A stretch of 64,000 nucleotides of DNA from Hexactinellida sp. DTS-2022. Taxonomy: Eukaryota; Porifera; Hexactinellida. The notes beneath the pieces are model-generated. The model was not told the DNA's origin. It made no database searches and saw only the letters and a list, made by a program, of their open reading frames with translations. Position 1 is the first letter of the stretch, and every line of letters starts with the position of its first letter. The stretch lies in contig JAPNXP010000012.1 of NCBI GenBank assembly GCA_028753945.1, positions 248,001-312,000 of the forward strand. Direction: 5' to 3'. The translations under genes and the position numbers were made by a program. This document shows positions 34,754 to 45,600 of this stretch, in pieces.

Positions 34754-37700
34754 TTAATTAGTTAGAGCACTCAGATTTTCCAAATCAACTTGAAACTTTA
34801 CCGCTGAATCTCTGTCATTGGCCTGCGTTGCCATTTTCATTGCCACTTCAATGAACGCAGTGGCTCTACCATGATCTTGGTGAGCGGGGAGCAATCCCAA
34901 TCTTCCTAAATTGTATTTGGCTAGATAGTTCTCAGGGTCTAACCGGCAAAGTAACTCGAGGTATTCCCGCGTTTTATCGAACTCCTGCAGCTTATGGTAC
35001 CCGATGCAGAGCTCTTTAAGAGCCTCGACCTTAGAGTCAGCCAGGCGCTCGCATAGGAACAGCTGCTCCAGAATGCATAGGCCTTCTTGCAGCATGTGGG
35101 ACTGTACGAACTTGTTGAAAGCGAGGAAGTAAGCCTTAGACGAGGATTTTGTTGATTCCAATAAGTCCTTTATAAGCGTCACCTCTCTATTGAGTATACA
35201 GATGTCTAGCTTAGCTATCAACAGAACTTCGCTGTTAGGGAACAGTGCCAGTCCCTTGTCTAGAGTAGACTCCGGGTCTCTAGGGGGTCCCTTCTCTCCG
35301 ATCTGTTTGTGCAGAGTCTCAATCGAGGCGTAGTGGTCGTCCCGTCTATGCTCGTGACGTATGCAGTCGAGCAGCAGTAAATACGCACCGGTTATATCGA
35401 CCTTGGTTTGGTAATACTCAACAAATGTGTCCATGAGGCTGATAGAAGCTCGGGATAGCACGTTGCGTTTCTTATAGATGCCCAGAGAAGAGAGAAACCA
35501 CGTGAGGGCCTCGGCAGTCTTGTGGGAGTGGATGAGACACTTGGAGAGGTTGTCGCAGCCCTGAGCCACCAGCAGGTGCGACTTTCCGTACGCAGCTTCA
35601 AACATCTCCAAAGCGCGTCGGAAGTGCTCCTCCGCTATGACGTAATTCCCCCGCTGTATCTCGAACAGGCCTATTGCCATCAGTGTCTGTCCAATGTCCG
35701 GATGGTCTCTGCCCAGAGCCGCCTCGCGGATCCTCAGCGCCTCCTTGTACAGAGTCTCCGCTTGAGCGAAGTCGTTCTGGTACCGGTAGCACATGGCTAG
35801 GTTAGTCATCACGCCGCCTATGTCGGGCGGTAGAGAGTCGCTATACACCTGGCTGTACACCTTGAGTGCGTCATTGAATGCGCTAATGGCCTCTGTATAC
35901 TCCTCGTGTGTGTAGTAGCAGGTGCCTATGTTGTTGTACGTGTCGGCTACCAACTGGTGGACTTCCCCTAAGGCCTGTTTGTGGTATGTGAGTGTAGTTT
36001 CGAAGTTCTGCACTGCTTTATCATAATCTTTCTGTCGCATACACAGAATGGCAATGCCGTTATAACACATGGCCATGCCGGATATGTACTTGTCTCGGGA
36101 CTCCTTATCAGGGGCTCTGTTAGCCAGCTCCTCTCTGAGGCTAAGAGCTCTCATCTGTGTCTCGAATGCTTTCTCAAACTGCTCGGTGTCCACGTAGAAG
36201 TTCCCTAGCTTGTTGAGAATATCGGCTAGGGTTTCGTTCGGTGCCGGATCATCCTTGCATATCTCTTCCTGTATTTCCTTAGCTTGGATATAGAACTCTT
36301 CAGAAAACTGGTAGAACCCAGAGTCGATAAGGAAACTCGCTAAATCATCGCATATCTCTACAATAGAGTAACCGCTGGTGGCTTTATTCGTACTCTTGAA
36401 TTTCTCCAGCGATTCCCTGTACGCATCAGACATTGTCCTACCCTTGCTCTCCAAACTGAGTCCCAGTTCGTTCCAGTACCCGATCAGGTCGTATTTGGTG
36501 CTGGGCGTGTACAGACTGTTGAACACGTATATGTTAGAGAGGATGCTAATTAGCTTGTCTCTCTGTCCGGGAATAGTCAGAGACTTGGACAGGAGAAAAG
36601 GCAGCTCGGAGGATATCCTGTTAACCCTGGCCTTATCAATCGGCGTGTCAGCAGTGGGCTCTATAACGGGCTGTAACATCTCTAGGAAAGAGTCTGCTAG
36701 GTCCTTAGCCGCGTAAGAGAAGTCCTCGGGTTGAGGCAGGTACAGTTCTTCAATGGCCTCGTTCAGATCTGAATACGCGAAGTGGAGAATAACACCATTG
36801 GCTATCAGGTACTTCTCGAGTGAGAAGAATATGTGTGACCACTCCCTCTGGTCCAGTTTGAGTTTGTGTCGGATCTCCTTTTCAGAGAGACCCTCGTGAC
36901 TCACATGGATTCCAACCAGGACCTGTTTCAACACATCATCGCGCTTTAGGATCAGCTGTGCGTCGTTTGACAAGCGCCGTATAACTTTAGTGAACAGCTC
37001 CTTTGTGTTAACCGCCTCGAGACAGTCCTGCATGTGTGCGTCCAGCTTGAAGAAGTCCCCGAACATGACCATCTCCTCCAGCACTATGTTGAGGTACAGC
37101 GGGTTGCTGCACTGCTTGTTGCTGAGTATTATCTCCATCTGGTAGGGCGAGAGCGCCTTGCCACGCGGAGTCAGCACCTGGCTTATGATCTCCTCCTGGC
37201 ACTCGTTGTCCAGGGACTTAACCTCCAGCGGATGCCACTTCCGCTTCCCGATGAGCTCCCTGCGAATCCTAACACTCTTGGAGGAGATGGACACGATTAC
37301 GCTCACGCCCTTCGGGAAGTACTTGGGTAGCCAGGCCAGGGGGCGGCCCTGTCGTCCCTGCGGAAGCGCATGCAGACTGTCCAGCACGAGGAGAGCGGAC
37401 CGGTTGCTGGCGGCTATCTGCTTCAGCACGAGACTCAGCTCCTTGGTGATGTCCTTAAGAGGCTTGGTGGCCAGCTTCTCCGGGTCGGGGGGGGACTCCA
37501 GTCCGTCCGTCTGTCCGCGAATCTCCAGACCCTCGTACAGCTCCATCACCATGCGCATTAGGATTATTCTAATGTTAGTGCTGCCGGCTGATGACCCCAC
37601 GAAGTGGTAGAAGAGGATCGTGTCTCTGTGCTCGCGAATGAAACCCTTCAGCCAGTGACAGATGACAGAGGACTTCCCTCCCCCCGGCCCGCTAATCAGC

Positions 37701-38671
37701 ACCATCGGTCTCTGCCCCTCTTCGTAGGATCCGGCGCTGGATTCGCTGGAGTTGTACGAAGCAGAGGTGATGCTGTCCTCCACACTGGACTGGGATTTCT
37801 GCGCCGTCTCTCCCGTCACGTGCCCAGTCAGCAGCGAGAACAGATCCTCTCCGCCTATGAAAGGCTTCATCAGCTTGCTAGCGTAGAACCCCACATGTCG
37901 CTGCAGGAATATATCCTTGAAGGTGCTGGCCGGCTGCACAGTGTTGGGTAGCTTGGCCTTGAGGTGCATCATGAGCGCAGCGTGTATCTTGGTGGCCCCG
38001 TCCTCTGGGGTCTCGTAGTCCTTCATGCTGATGAGGTGTTGTCGCGAGCTCTTGTGTCTGACCTCTCGGATCAGCTGGTGCCGCAGGTCGTTAGCACTGT
38101 CGCTCTCTGGTTTGTATTTACGGATCTCTCCCTTCTGGCCGGCGGCCTCTAGATCTTTGACTTTCTGAGTGTCGAAGGCTTCGTTCCTGAAGAAGAAGCA
38201 GGAGGGGATTGCTCCCAGACTGTTCAGGTGTCCGTGTCTCATTTCCAGCTCAGTGACGCTCCGCGCGCGGTACTGCATTATCCACGGATAGTCGTTCTTA
38301 GCTTTCTCAAAGTTCTGATTCAAAAGTTCGTCCTTACCGCTCGCGTCGTGCCAGCCGTAGCGCCTTCCATAGAACCCAACAAACAAGTCGGAATTGTCTA
38401 TCTCCTTCAGACACAGCCACATTACCATGGCGTTGTCAGCAGCCTCCTTCGTGATGCCCCAGCGCAAGTCTATCGGTATAAAGTCGTAGCCGTATGTCTG
38501 GCAGTAAGAGGCGATCTCTGGAAAGTATTTCCTGGTGAGGGTCTCCCTCTCGCCCTCCATTCCCCCGAACGGACTGCTGAAGAACACGCGAATCGTCCTA
38601 GACTTTGCTCCCTCCTCAGAGATAGCTTGGTGGACACTGGATTGCAGCTTATCAGCTCCATCTGACGTCAT
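34754..38671 (-). CDS. DUF4062-NTPase-TPR protein (nephrocystin-3-like)
   Basis: This is an intronless 1,305-aa protein. Residues about 26-150 form a DUF4062 domain (IRVFFSSPFGGMEGERETLT, DLRWGITKEAADN, FVGFYGRRYGW), as in NPHP3, TTC41 and TEP1. A P-loop NTPase of STAND/AAA type follows with Walker A GPGGGKSS (328-335) and Walker B ALLVLDSLHAL. A helical region leads to about eight TPRs from about 800 to 1,150 (YNGIAILCMRQKDYDKAVQN, YNNIGTCYYTHEEYTEAISA, ALGRDHPDIGQTLMAIG), with weaker repeats at the end. The kinesin-light-chain-like TPRs and overall size resemble nephrocystin-3, a ciliary protein. However, there is no N-terminal coiled coil, so a TTC41-type orthologue is also possible. STAND proteins usually act as nucleotide-gated scaffolds. 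Confidence 0.8.
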   Translation of the reverse strand: MTSDGADKLQSSVHQAISEEGAKSRTIRVFFSSPFGGMEGERETLTRKYFPEIASYCQTYGYDFIPIDLRWGITKEAADNAMVMWLCLKEIDNSDLFVGFYGRRYGWHDASGKDELLNQNFEKAKNDYPWIMQYRARSVTELEMRHGHLNSLGAIPSCFFFRNEAFDTQKVKDLEAAGQKGEIRKYKPESDSANDLRHQLIREVRHKSSRQHLISMKDYETPEDGATKIHAALMMHLKAKLPNTVQPASTFKDIFLQRHVGFYASKLMKPFIGGEDLFSLLTGHVTGETAQKSQSSVEDSITSASYNSSESSAGSYEEGQRPMVLISGPGGGKSSVICHWLKGFIREHRDTILFYHFVGSSAGSTNIRIILMRMVMELYEGLEIRGQTDGLESPPDPEKLATKPLKDITKELSLVLKQIAASNRSALLVLDSLHALPQGRQGRPLAWLPKYFPKGVSVIVSISSKSVRIRRELIGKRKWHPLEVKSLDNECQEEIISQVLTPRGKALSPYQMEIILSNKQCSNPLYLNIVLEEMVMFGDFFKLDAHMQDCLEAVNTKELFTKVIRRLSNDAQLILKRDDVLKQVLVGIHVSHEGLSEKEIRHKLKLDQREWSHIFFSLEKYLIANGVILHFAYSDLNEAIEELYLPQPEDFSYAAKDLADSFLEMLQPVIEPTADTPIDKARVNRISSELPFLLSKSLTIPGQRDKLISILSNIYVFNSLYTPSTKYDLIGYWNELGLSLESKGRTMSDAYRESLEKFKSTNKATSGYSIVEICDDLASFLIDSGFYQFSEEFYIQAKEIQEEICKDDPAPNETLADILNKLGNFYVDTEQFEKAFETQMRALSLREELANRAPDKESRDKYISGMAMCYNGIAILCMRQKDYDKAVQNFETTLTYHKQALGEVHQLVADTYNNIGTCYYTHEEYTEAISAFNDALKVYSQVYSDSLPPDIGGVMTNLAMCYRYQNDFAQAETLYKEALRIREAALGRDHPDIGQTLMAIGLFEIQRGNYVIAEEHFRRALEMFEAAYGKSHLLVAQGCDNLSKCLIHSHKTAEALTWFLSSLGIYKKRNVLSRASISLMDTFVEYYQTKVDITGAYLLLLDCIRHEHRRDDHYASIETLHKQIGEKGPPRDPESTLDKGLALFPNSEVLLIAKLDICILNREVTLIKDLLESTKSSSKAYFLAFNKFVQSHMLQEGLCILEQLFLCERLADSKVEALKELCIGYHKLQEFDKTREYLELLCRLDPENYLAKYNLGRLGLLPAHQDHGRATAFIEVAMKMATQANDRDSAVKFQVDLENLSALTN

Positions 38672-39517
38672 AGCACTGCAAACTAATTACAGATTGCATT
38701 GTAAGCACAATACAAATATTTAGCCTTTTGCAACTGAACCTAACATCCATCAGAAACAGTACTATTCTATTGTTATATTTCATGTGTCGATGGTATCGTT
38801 AGGGCCTCATAAAGACATAACTGCTCACAATCACTTATCTCAGTATACTGTGCTAATTGTATTGAAGGAGCTACTAACTGGGCCCAAATTCTGGTGTTAG
38901 CGATACAGGAGACACGGCCCAAAATTCGTTAGAAATAATTGGTACATTAAGTTAATTTGAATGTTAAATATTTTGTTAGAAGAATTATATAACTGAGTCC
39001 ATTCCATATGTCCCAAACCTAATGAATTGTTTTGAGATGTTAGCTCGTAAATATACTTAAATATGTTGTCTATACAAGCCGTAAATCTCTTTATATCTTC
39101 GAGAATGGATACCACAACTATGCTAATGAGTAGGAAGCCAGTAAGAACATATTTGTACAATCGAATTTTTGCAACAAAAGGAGAATCACTAGAATGAACT
39201 GAACCGTAACCAGAAATTCAATTAATTTAATAGCTACCACTTTAACAAAGAGTTTAGCTAGAAATTAAACTGAATATGGCGGTAGTAAGCTAGTAAGGTA
39301 CGAATCTGCGCTAGATACTCAGCATGGAAAGTATCACAGGAATTCTATATGAGGAATAATCAGATGATTTAGAATACAAGAATGCTCTAACTGGTTCATA
39401 CATAGATAGACTTCAAGTTTTCAGCTGATTCTATAGCACCCAATATTGGTAATTAACATATTTTACTCTAAACAATACTACTACTAAATCTCTAAAGAAT
39501 TATTCTAAGAAAGGTTA
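38672..39517. other. AT-rich spacer
   Basis: This 846-bp region lies upstream of the nephrocystin-3-like gene and downstream of RPS29. An 87-codon frame here looks like chance. I see no RNA gene. Confidence 0.4.
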
Positions 39518-39688
39518 TTATCTAAATTTCTGGAAACCAATGTTATCTGCATTCTCCTTGAAGCATTGTCGACACACATTCAAGCCATACTTCCTTATCA
39601 AGCCATGTCGATTACCGCAAATACGGCACTTTCGGGAACCTGGACCATATTTCTTAATATGCGAATTCCATACGTTTCTGTGTCCCAT
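39518..39688 (-). CDS. RPS29: Small ribosomal subunit protein uS14 (RPS29)
   Basis: This is a 56-aa protein, exactly the family length. It begins [20 protein letters not shown] and contains the C-x2-C ... C-x2-C zinc site (CRICGNRH..., VCRQC) and the invariant [12 protein letters not shown]. It ends IGFQKFR. It binds one zinc ion and sits in the head of the 40S subunit. The whole coding sequence is one exon. An upstream AG directly before CAACAAG-ATG leaves room for a 5' untranslated intron, which is common in ribosomal protein genes, but I cannot place its donor. Confidence 0.97.
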   Translation of the reverse strand: MGHRNVWNSHIKKYGPGSRKCRICGNRHGLIRKYGLNVCRQCFKENADNIGFQKFR

Positions 39689-39965
39689 CTTGTTGCTAAG
39701 AAGCTAAGTTGTATCTACTCAATAATAATAGTTTTTAAATTCTAAAAATATTATATTTACAAACAACAAACTAAACAAGGATCTCGAATAACCAAAGTGA
39801 GACACAACTCCAGTTTGCTAATTAATCGAATCCAAACAGATACTTGCAGGTCAATTCCCAGACCATTTCCTAAGGAATCTTTACATAGCATCGTGTTAGT
39901 TATGTAATAAAATATGTAAACATGGTCAAATAATGAAAATAGAATACATTATAGGCATTCACTCA

Positions 39966-41273
39966 TCACATTGTCGCGTCCATCAATTGCAATAAGTCTT
40001 CGGAATCTCGACAGCTGTCAGAAGGCAGCGCATCTGAGAGTGTGAAATCACGCATTATTTGATTGAGGTGTGACTCATCTTTCTTCACCGGCTTTATTTT
40101 CAGATCAATCCCCGTCTCATTCATTGGGATATTCCCGGTTGCGGTATTAAAGAAAGTATCTTCTCCAAAATCATCGAATAAAGTTAGCCTGAAAGTATCA
40201 GTTCCGCTTCCTTCACTCCTGATCCCGATAAGTCTAGCCAGCGCGTTCAATTCCTCTTTAGCAGCTTGTTCTCCTTCTTTTGGGACACCGGTCTTATCCC
40301 CACCAGTTGTGTTAGTCTGTCTGTAAGGAGGCAGGGTGGCGCACTGCTCCTGAGTAACCAGTACAGACCGAGTTAGCGGGGTTTCTGTCTTCAGGGCGCG
40401 AGCTGTGGCGTACATATTAATCCCATACGAAATCCTTCTGTCGCCTGTAACTGCAACAGAACCAGTGTTCTAAATACAGAGACTTAACAATCTTATTACA
40501 AATAATTGATTGCCTACCTTGGCAAGAGTATACTTCCCAGGAATGTGGAATGTGGACCGAGCCACTTCTCTGCCCTGCTTGAGCGTCCTCACGACGCCAG
40601 GGACCTCGAATGGGGGCACTATCTCTCCCTCGGACAGCAGGATGAACCTCCCGCTGGAGAGCTGCACGTGGTCCCGCAGGAATATGCTGACTCTGATGTG
40701 AATGTCCTGTAAGAAGGTAAGCAAGCTCAGTCTCACCTCTTGCAGCTCAGAAGCGCTCAGGTTGCCGTAGGTTAGTAGGATCTTAAGCTTAGTGGACTGC
40801 AGCAGTTCCTCGTGTTCTCTGCTGCCCGCACACCAGGTGTCCATGGCGTCGAGGTGGTTCAAAGTCACCAGGAGAATGTCTCGGGGATGACGGCAATGCA
40901 ACAACTAAATTTGACATAATTGTAAGTTCAATTGAGCAATGTAGAATATTGACTGTCATGAGTTAGGCACCTGGTATTTGAAGGCCATCACCATAAGGTC
41001 GTAGAGCTTCCCCATGCTAGAGGCATTCAGTTTCATTATCGAGGCGTGAGCCAGTCTCTCAAACACACACTTCATTCCTCTCTTCTTGTAGACAGGTTGG
41101 GGAGCGAATAACTCCTGCTCGAACTTGTTGCTAAGCAGCTGTCCTATGATGTCCCTGAGGATGCGCTGCGTCTTCTCCGCGGGCAGCTGCTGGGCGCTCA
41201 GCCTCTGGTCCAGGATGTAGAGCATCTCTCCGCCCAGGTTGATGAAGATAAGCGGGAGCGTCAGCAGCGACAT
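39966..41273 (-). CDS. OSCP1: OSCP1 (organic solute carrier partner 1), three exons
   Basis: Exons 40971-41273, 40518-40904 and 39966-40469 are all joined in phase 0 and give 397 aa. The N-terminus, MSLLTLPLIFINLGGEMLYI then LDQRLSAQQLP, and the blocks FERLAHASIMKLNASSMGKL, YDLMVMAFKYQ, DILLVTLNHLDAMD and FLQDIHIRVSIFLRDHVQLS match vertebrate OSCP1 almost position by position. So do the later EELNALARLIG and the terminal SEDLLQLMDATM. OSCP1 is a cytosolic/ciliary-base protein linked to organic solute transport and to ciliary traffic; its biochemical activity is not settled. No membrane helix is visible. Confidence 0.93.
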
Positions 41274-41458
41274 AGCCTACTACCCAAACAGTAAAGGAAT
41301 CAATTCACAAATCTCGTTAATTTAGCATTCTTTATTAAATCCAAGTTGATAATATTAAACATTTTCAACTTATTCAGCCTACACCTTATCTGATCAAAAC
41401 AATTATCAAAGCATATCTGCATTAATCTACAACAGTAGTTGCACTGTACGTTGCGTAT

Positions 41459-42343
41459 TTACCAAGAGATGTCACCATCACCGTATTTATCTCTGAATTT
41501 CCGTAGGTTGGCTGTCATAAGGCCTTGCTTGCGCTCTGCTAGCACCTGGTCTCTCTCGTCCTTGCTGGATGGGAGTGTCGCCTGTCGCAAGATCTGCCGC
41601 ACCTGGCTGGGTCTCCTCTGGACGAGCACTGGGTCGGTGGGGTTGTGCACAGCCTCCTGGAGATACTCCTCCACTCTCCGCCGGAATTCCTGCGTCATCT
41701 CCTGCTGCTCGCGACGCATGCTAGGGTACATGCGCACTGTGATAACCGTGAGCGGGAAGAAGAATAGGAACAGGAGATCGAAGAAACTGGAGGACGGGAG
41801 GCTGACGTATGAAGGGAGAATGGGGTTGTGCGATATAATGGATATAGGGTGTATTGGCTGGTGTAGAAAGAAGGACCATTCATCTAACCGAAAGCTGTTA
41901 TTACTCGCAGCAATGCTCAGTAGAGGCCGCACCTCGATTCTCTTGTTGAGGATCTTCTCTCCCTCATACCGGAGAGTTGTGGTGCCGGTGCACGTGACCT
42001 GGCCGAACAGCCAGCCCATCACCAGCTGCTTCGTGTGCAAGATCAAGACCGGGAGCGCGATACGCGAGGCGATGTGAGCCAAGTGCGTGTCTCTATACGC
42101 TACGAACACGCGCGTGTTAACCTGCCGACACTCGAAGTTCTCCCGCTTCACGTACATGCCCAGGAGCACTGAGGTGACGGCTCGGATCAGGCGCGAGAGA
42201 ATGAACTCCTCCGGGAGGATGCTGAGCACCACGCAGGTCTGAATAGCCAGGAAGAATCGAGCGATGCATAGTATTAACCCAAACGGGGAATAAGCGAGAA
42301 GGATCGTAGTTTTAATCACGTTAAGAGCAATGTTATGTTCCAT
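41459..42343 (-). CDS. AUP1: AUP1-like lipid-droplet/ERAD protein, shortened
   Basis: This is a 294-aa single exon. The N-terminal hydrophobic hairpin (LAYSPFGLILCIARFFLAIQ) and VVLSILPEEFILSRLIRAVT match AUP1, as does the later FFDLLFLFFFPLTVITVRMY followed by EMTQEFRRRVEEYLQEA. The C-terminus (RDQVLAERKQGLMTANLRKF) resembles the E2-binding helix (G2BR). Known AUP1 proteins are monotopic ER/lipid-droplet proteins that recruit UBE2G2. Here the degenerate acyltransferase region has AYRDTHLAH where vertebrates have NHVTPFDH. It is also about 100 aa shorter, with no convincing CUE domain between the helical region and the C-terminal helix. The gene is intact otherwise; these differences may be real lineage changes. 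Confidence 0.75.
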   Translation of the reverse strand: MEHNIALNVIKTTILLAYSPFGLILCIARFFLAIQTCVVLSILPEEFILSRLIRAVTSVLLGMYVKRENFECRQVNTRVFVAYRDTHLAHIASRIALPVLILHTKQLVMGWLFGQVTCTGTTTLRYEGEKILNKRIEVRPLLSIAASNNSFRLDEWSFFLHQPIHPISIISHNPILPSYVSLPSSSFFDLLFLFFFPLTVITVRMYPSMRREQQEMTQEFRRRVEEYLQEAVHNPTDPVLVQRRPSQVRQILRQATLPSSKDERDQVLAERKQGLMTANLRKFRDKYGDGDISW

Positions 42344-42603
42344 ACCGCTACAGTTAGAATACTATTATCTACATAGTTTGTTTATTATTTATACTAAAGC
42401 TAATGTATTGATTACCCCAAGGGATTTTCCCCTAAGTTGTAGTAGCAAACATCGTGTGCAAAACATTTATAGCAGCATACAAGAACTCTCAACTAAGGCG
42501 TTTACAGACCGAATTAGCGAGTTCACAAAACACTATCAACTAGTCAAGCTCTATAAATAAACATTGTGCCTTCTAAAGGCACAACATACAATGCTAACTA
42601 ATT
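42344..42603. other. Short spacer between AUP1 and ZNFX1-type gene 1
   Basis: This 260-bp AT-rich gap carries the AUP1 promoter and the helicase 3' untranslated region. No separate gene is visible. Confidence 0.4.
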
Positions 42604-45600
42604 CTAAATACTTTCACTGTTTATACTGTTACAATAGGGACACATGGCTGAACTTGAAGCTTGAATTGTTTCGTAAAAATGACCTTTCTTGCATTTATTC
42701 CACTCAGTGGAGGTATCTGCTATTTTCCTTCTAAAGTGTGGATCGTAGTGGCAGACTGGGATATTCTGCTTATATTTCCCTCTAAGTTTGTACAGGAATA
42801 TCTCACATATCCCGAGCGTAGAATTGAGTTCGTTCTCCGAACAGGTGGTACCGTCCAGTGTCCTAAATTTGGTTTCTAACTCAGAGTATAAATCTAAGTC
42901 CTTTCCAGTTAAGTTTTTTGGAACTGTCAACTGAAACATTGCGTACAGAGGACACTGTCTATACAGCCGTTTGAGATAAGTTATACTCGTGGAATCTTCC
43001 TCCAGAGTGAAACAAGTTCTACTCTCTAGAAAGTATTTGAAAGCTTCGCAGCGGAAGAAGTGTACGAGCGGAGAACAGCTGGCCCACAGCACAGCTGGGA
43101 ACTCATTGTACAGATTGGTTACTATGTTCAACAGCTCGCTCATAGGGTACAGTCTTATGTAATTAGCGCCCTGTAGCATTCTCTTCAGAGCTGGCAGCAT
43201 ACCCGAGATCTCATCTGAGATCGCATTGGAAGCTCTCACTGTAAGCAACGAATTAAGCGCAGAGCATTTTCTAACTAATATTTCTTGCGTTTCTACAAAC
43301 ATCGTTTCCTTAATACAATCAATGTTTGATCCAACTGCTAAGACCATGTTATGGTACCTTAAACTCGTTGAAACTGGGAGCTTACAACTGGGACAACGTG
43401 GTAAAGAAGTGATGGACCCTTCAGTCAAAGTTTTGAAACTATCATCAAGGCCGCTCACTTCGAAAATATGCCCGCAATCTGGAAGAATTATAAACTTTGC
43501 ATTTTCGTCTTCTTCTTCTCCGAAAAACACTTTGAAACTCTCATGATCAGGACTGCAGACGCGGCAAATAGAAGGACAAGTTTCTGCACACAGTCCCAAG
43601 CAGGGATGTCCGCACTTTAGCTTCAGACTACACTTATTCTCACACGTGGGAGGCTCGCTGCCTTCTGCAGAGTAATGCTGACACTTTATATCAACTTCAA
43701 AGTCACAACCCATGCAGATCTCTCCACACAGCAGTGTACAGTTGGAGTGCACACAAGCGCGAGAGCATGGCCGGACACAAGGAGGACACTCAGCAGGAAA
43801 GTGGCATTTGTGTCCGCACGGGTGGCCACAAATTAAGGCGCGCGGGCATTTCTGTGGACAGGCATTGTGTAATTCCGCAGAACACATGCCACAAGTTCCC
43901 ATACAGGGATGTCCACATAGCAGAACCGAGGTGCATTTATAACCACACGTGTAATCGAGACTCTCCTCCCCAATCAGTCCACAGGCTATTCTTATGGGAT
44001 GTCCGCACGGAGCATTTATCTCTAGAACGACAGTACAGAATATAGTCGCGCAGTCCACGCCACATTTCCCGGGACAGGGGTGGCCGCAAGAGAGAGAGTT
44101 CTTGCAGTTAATTGCGCATATAACCTCCTCGTGGGAGCCGGGGTGGCATAAGTGCGGACACATATGGCTGCAGGGGAGAGTGAATTCGCACTTTAAGCCA
44201 CACCCTCCATGCTTAATGGCCTCAAAATCCTCAATATTTGAAACTTTAGTTATCCTCTCGGTATGCGTTGGGCAGCACAAGGGGAGCGCAGTCCCGATTG
44301 AATCGCTGTCTTTAAAGCAACTAAGGATCTTATTCCAAAGTTTGGAAGCAGTATTCCTTCCTGCGATACGGAGACGCTGCTCGTTACCGATAACGAAGAA
44401 CCCTTCCCTTGCTCTTGAAAACGCAACACAAACTCGGTTATCTACCGCGCAATGGCCGATATAATCCCTCTCGTTGCCTCGCACCACTGAGAGGATCACA
44501 ATCCTGTTTTCTTCCCCCTGGAACTTGTCAACTGAAGTGACCCTTATATCATGATTCTGAATCTTATCTTCAAGCAACGTATTCAGCAAGTGCTTCTGTC
44601 CATTATAGAAAGTCAATAATGTTATTTCAGACTGTTCGTACCCCTGTTTCAGCAGGTACAGAGTCAGTTGTACAACCATCTTAGCTTCGTGTGTATTAGA
44701 CCTACTCGTGGTGTCCTGTATTAGATCATCCTCGAGATGGTCGTGTGAGATGAAAAATGTGTTTTTCGTTACCCCACGGACAGAAGGGTATTCTTTCACT
44801 TTATCATGGTCAGTCAGGACTGGGTATATTATTTTCATAACTTTTGATATTTCTGGTCGCATTCTATGCTGGCAGTTAAGCGTTACGTGCTGTACTCCGT
44901 TAATAACCAATCTCTCGAAGAGTGAGAGATTCAGGTTGTACATCTTAGCTAGACTAAAAACAGCATTGCTAGGCCTTAGCTGTTGATGGTCTCCGATCAT
45001 AATTAGGTGCTCCACACTGCTACAAAGACTGGTCAATATGTGAGCCTCGAGCACTTCGGCTGCCTCCTCCACGATGATGACTCTAGGTTTGAGTTGACTT
45101 AATAGTTTTGAATTCTTAGCAGCCCCTGTGGTTGTCATGCCAATCACAGCAGCTGACTCTAAATAGTAGAGGTCCACCCCGTTGCTAATGGCTTCTAAAT
45201 CCTTTGTACGAGCTAGGTACTCCTCAGCACAGCTCTTCATTACAAGGCCTGTTGTATTGACTATAAGTTCGACCCAGTACTTGAATAGGACCTCTCGGTC
45301 TTCTTGACTTAGCTCCCAAACATTGGTAGCCTTAAGTATACTCTCTGGGATCGTTGTATCTAACTCAACTGTTTCTAACGCTTCTTTGAAGTTCTTGACT
45401 GCCTCGAAGAGAGTTTCCTTATCCTGCTCGCCCAGATATTCGTTTCTAGTTTCATACTCAGGCTCCAAATACAAATCCTCAAAGTCTGGTTCAATGTCGT
45501 ACCACTCTTCCAGCTCTTCATTGTCGTACAGACCGAACTTGCGCCGTACGGAAATGTGAGCAGTGGCCTGTACAGGCTCGATGTCTTTGTTTGCAGAATC

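Noticed and set aside
38897-39160. 87-codon minus-strand frame with a hydrophobic N-terminus
   Set aside because: No family resemblance, biased AT-rich composition and no supporting neighbours; probably chance.
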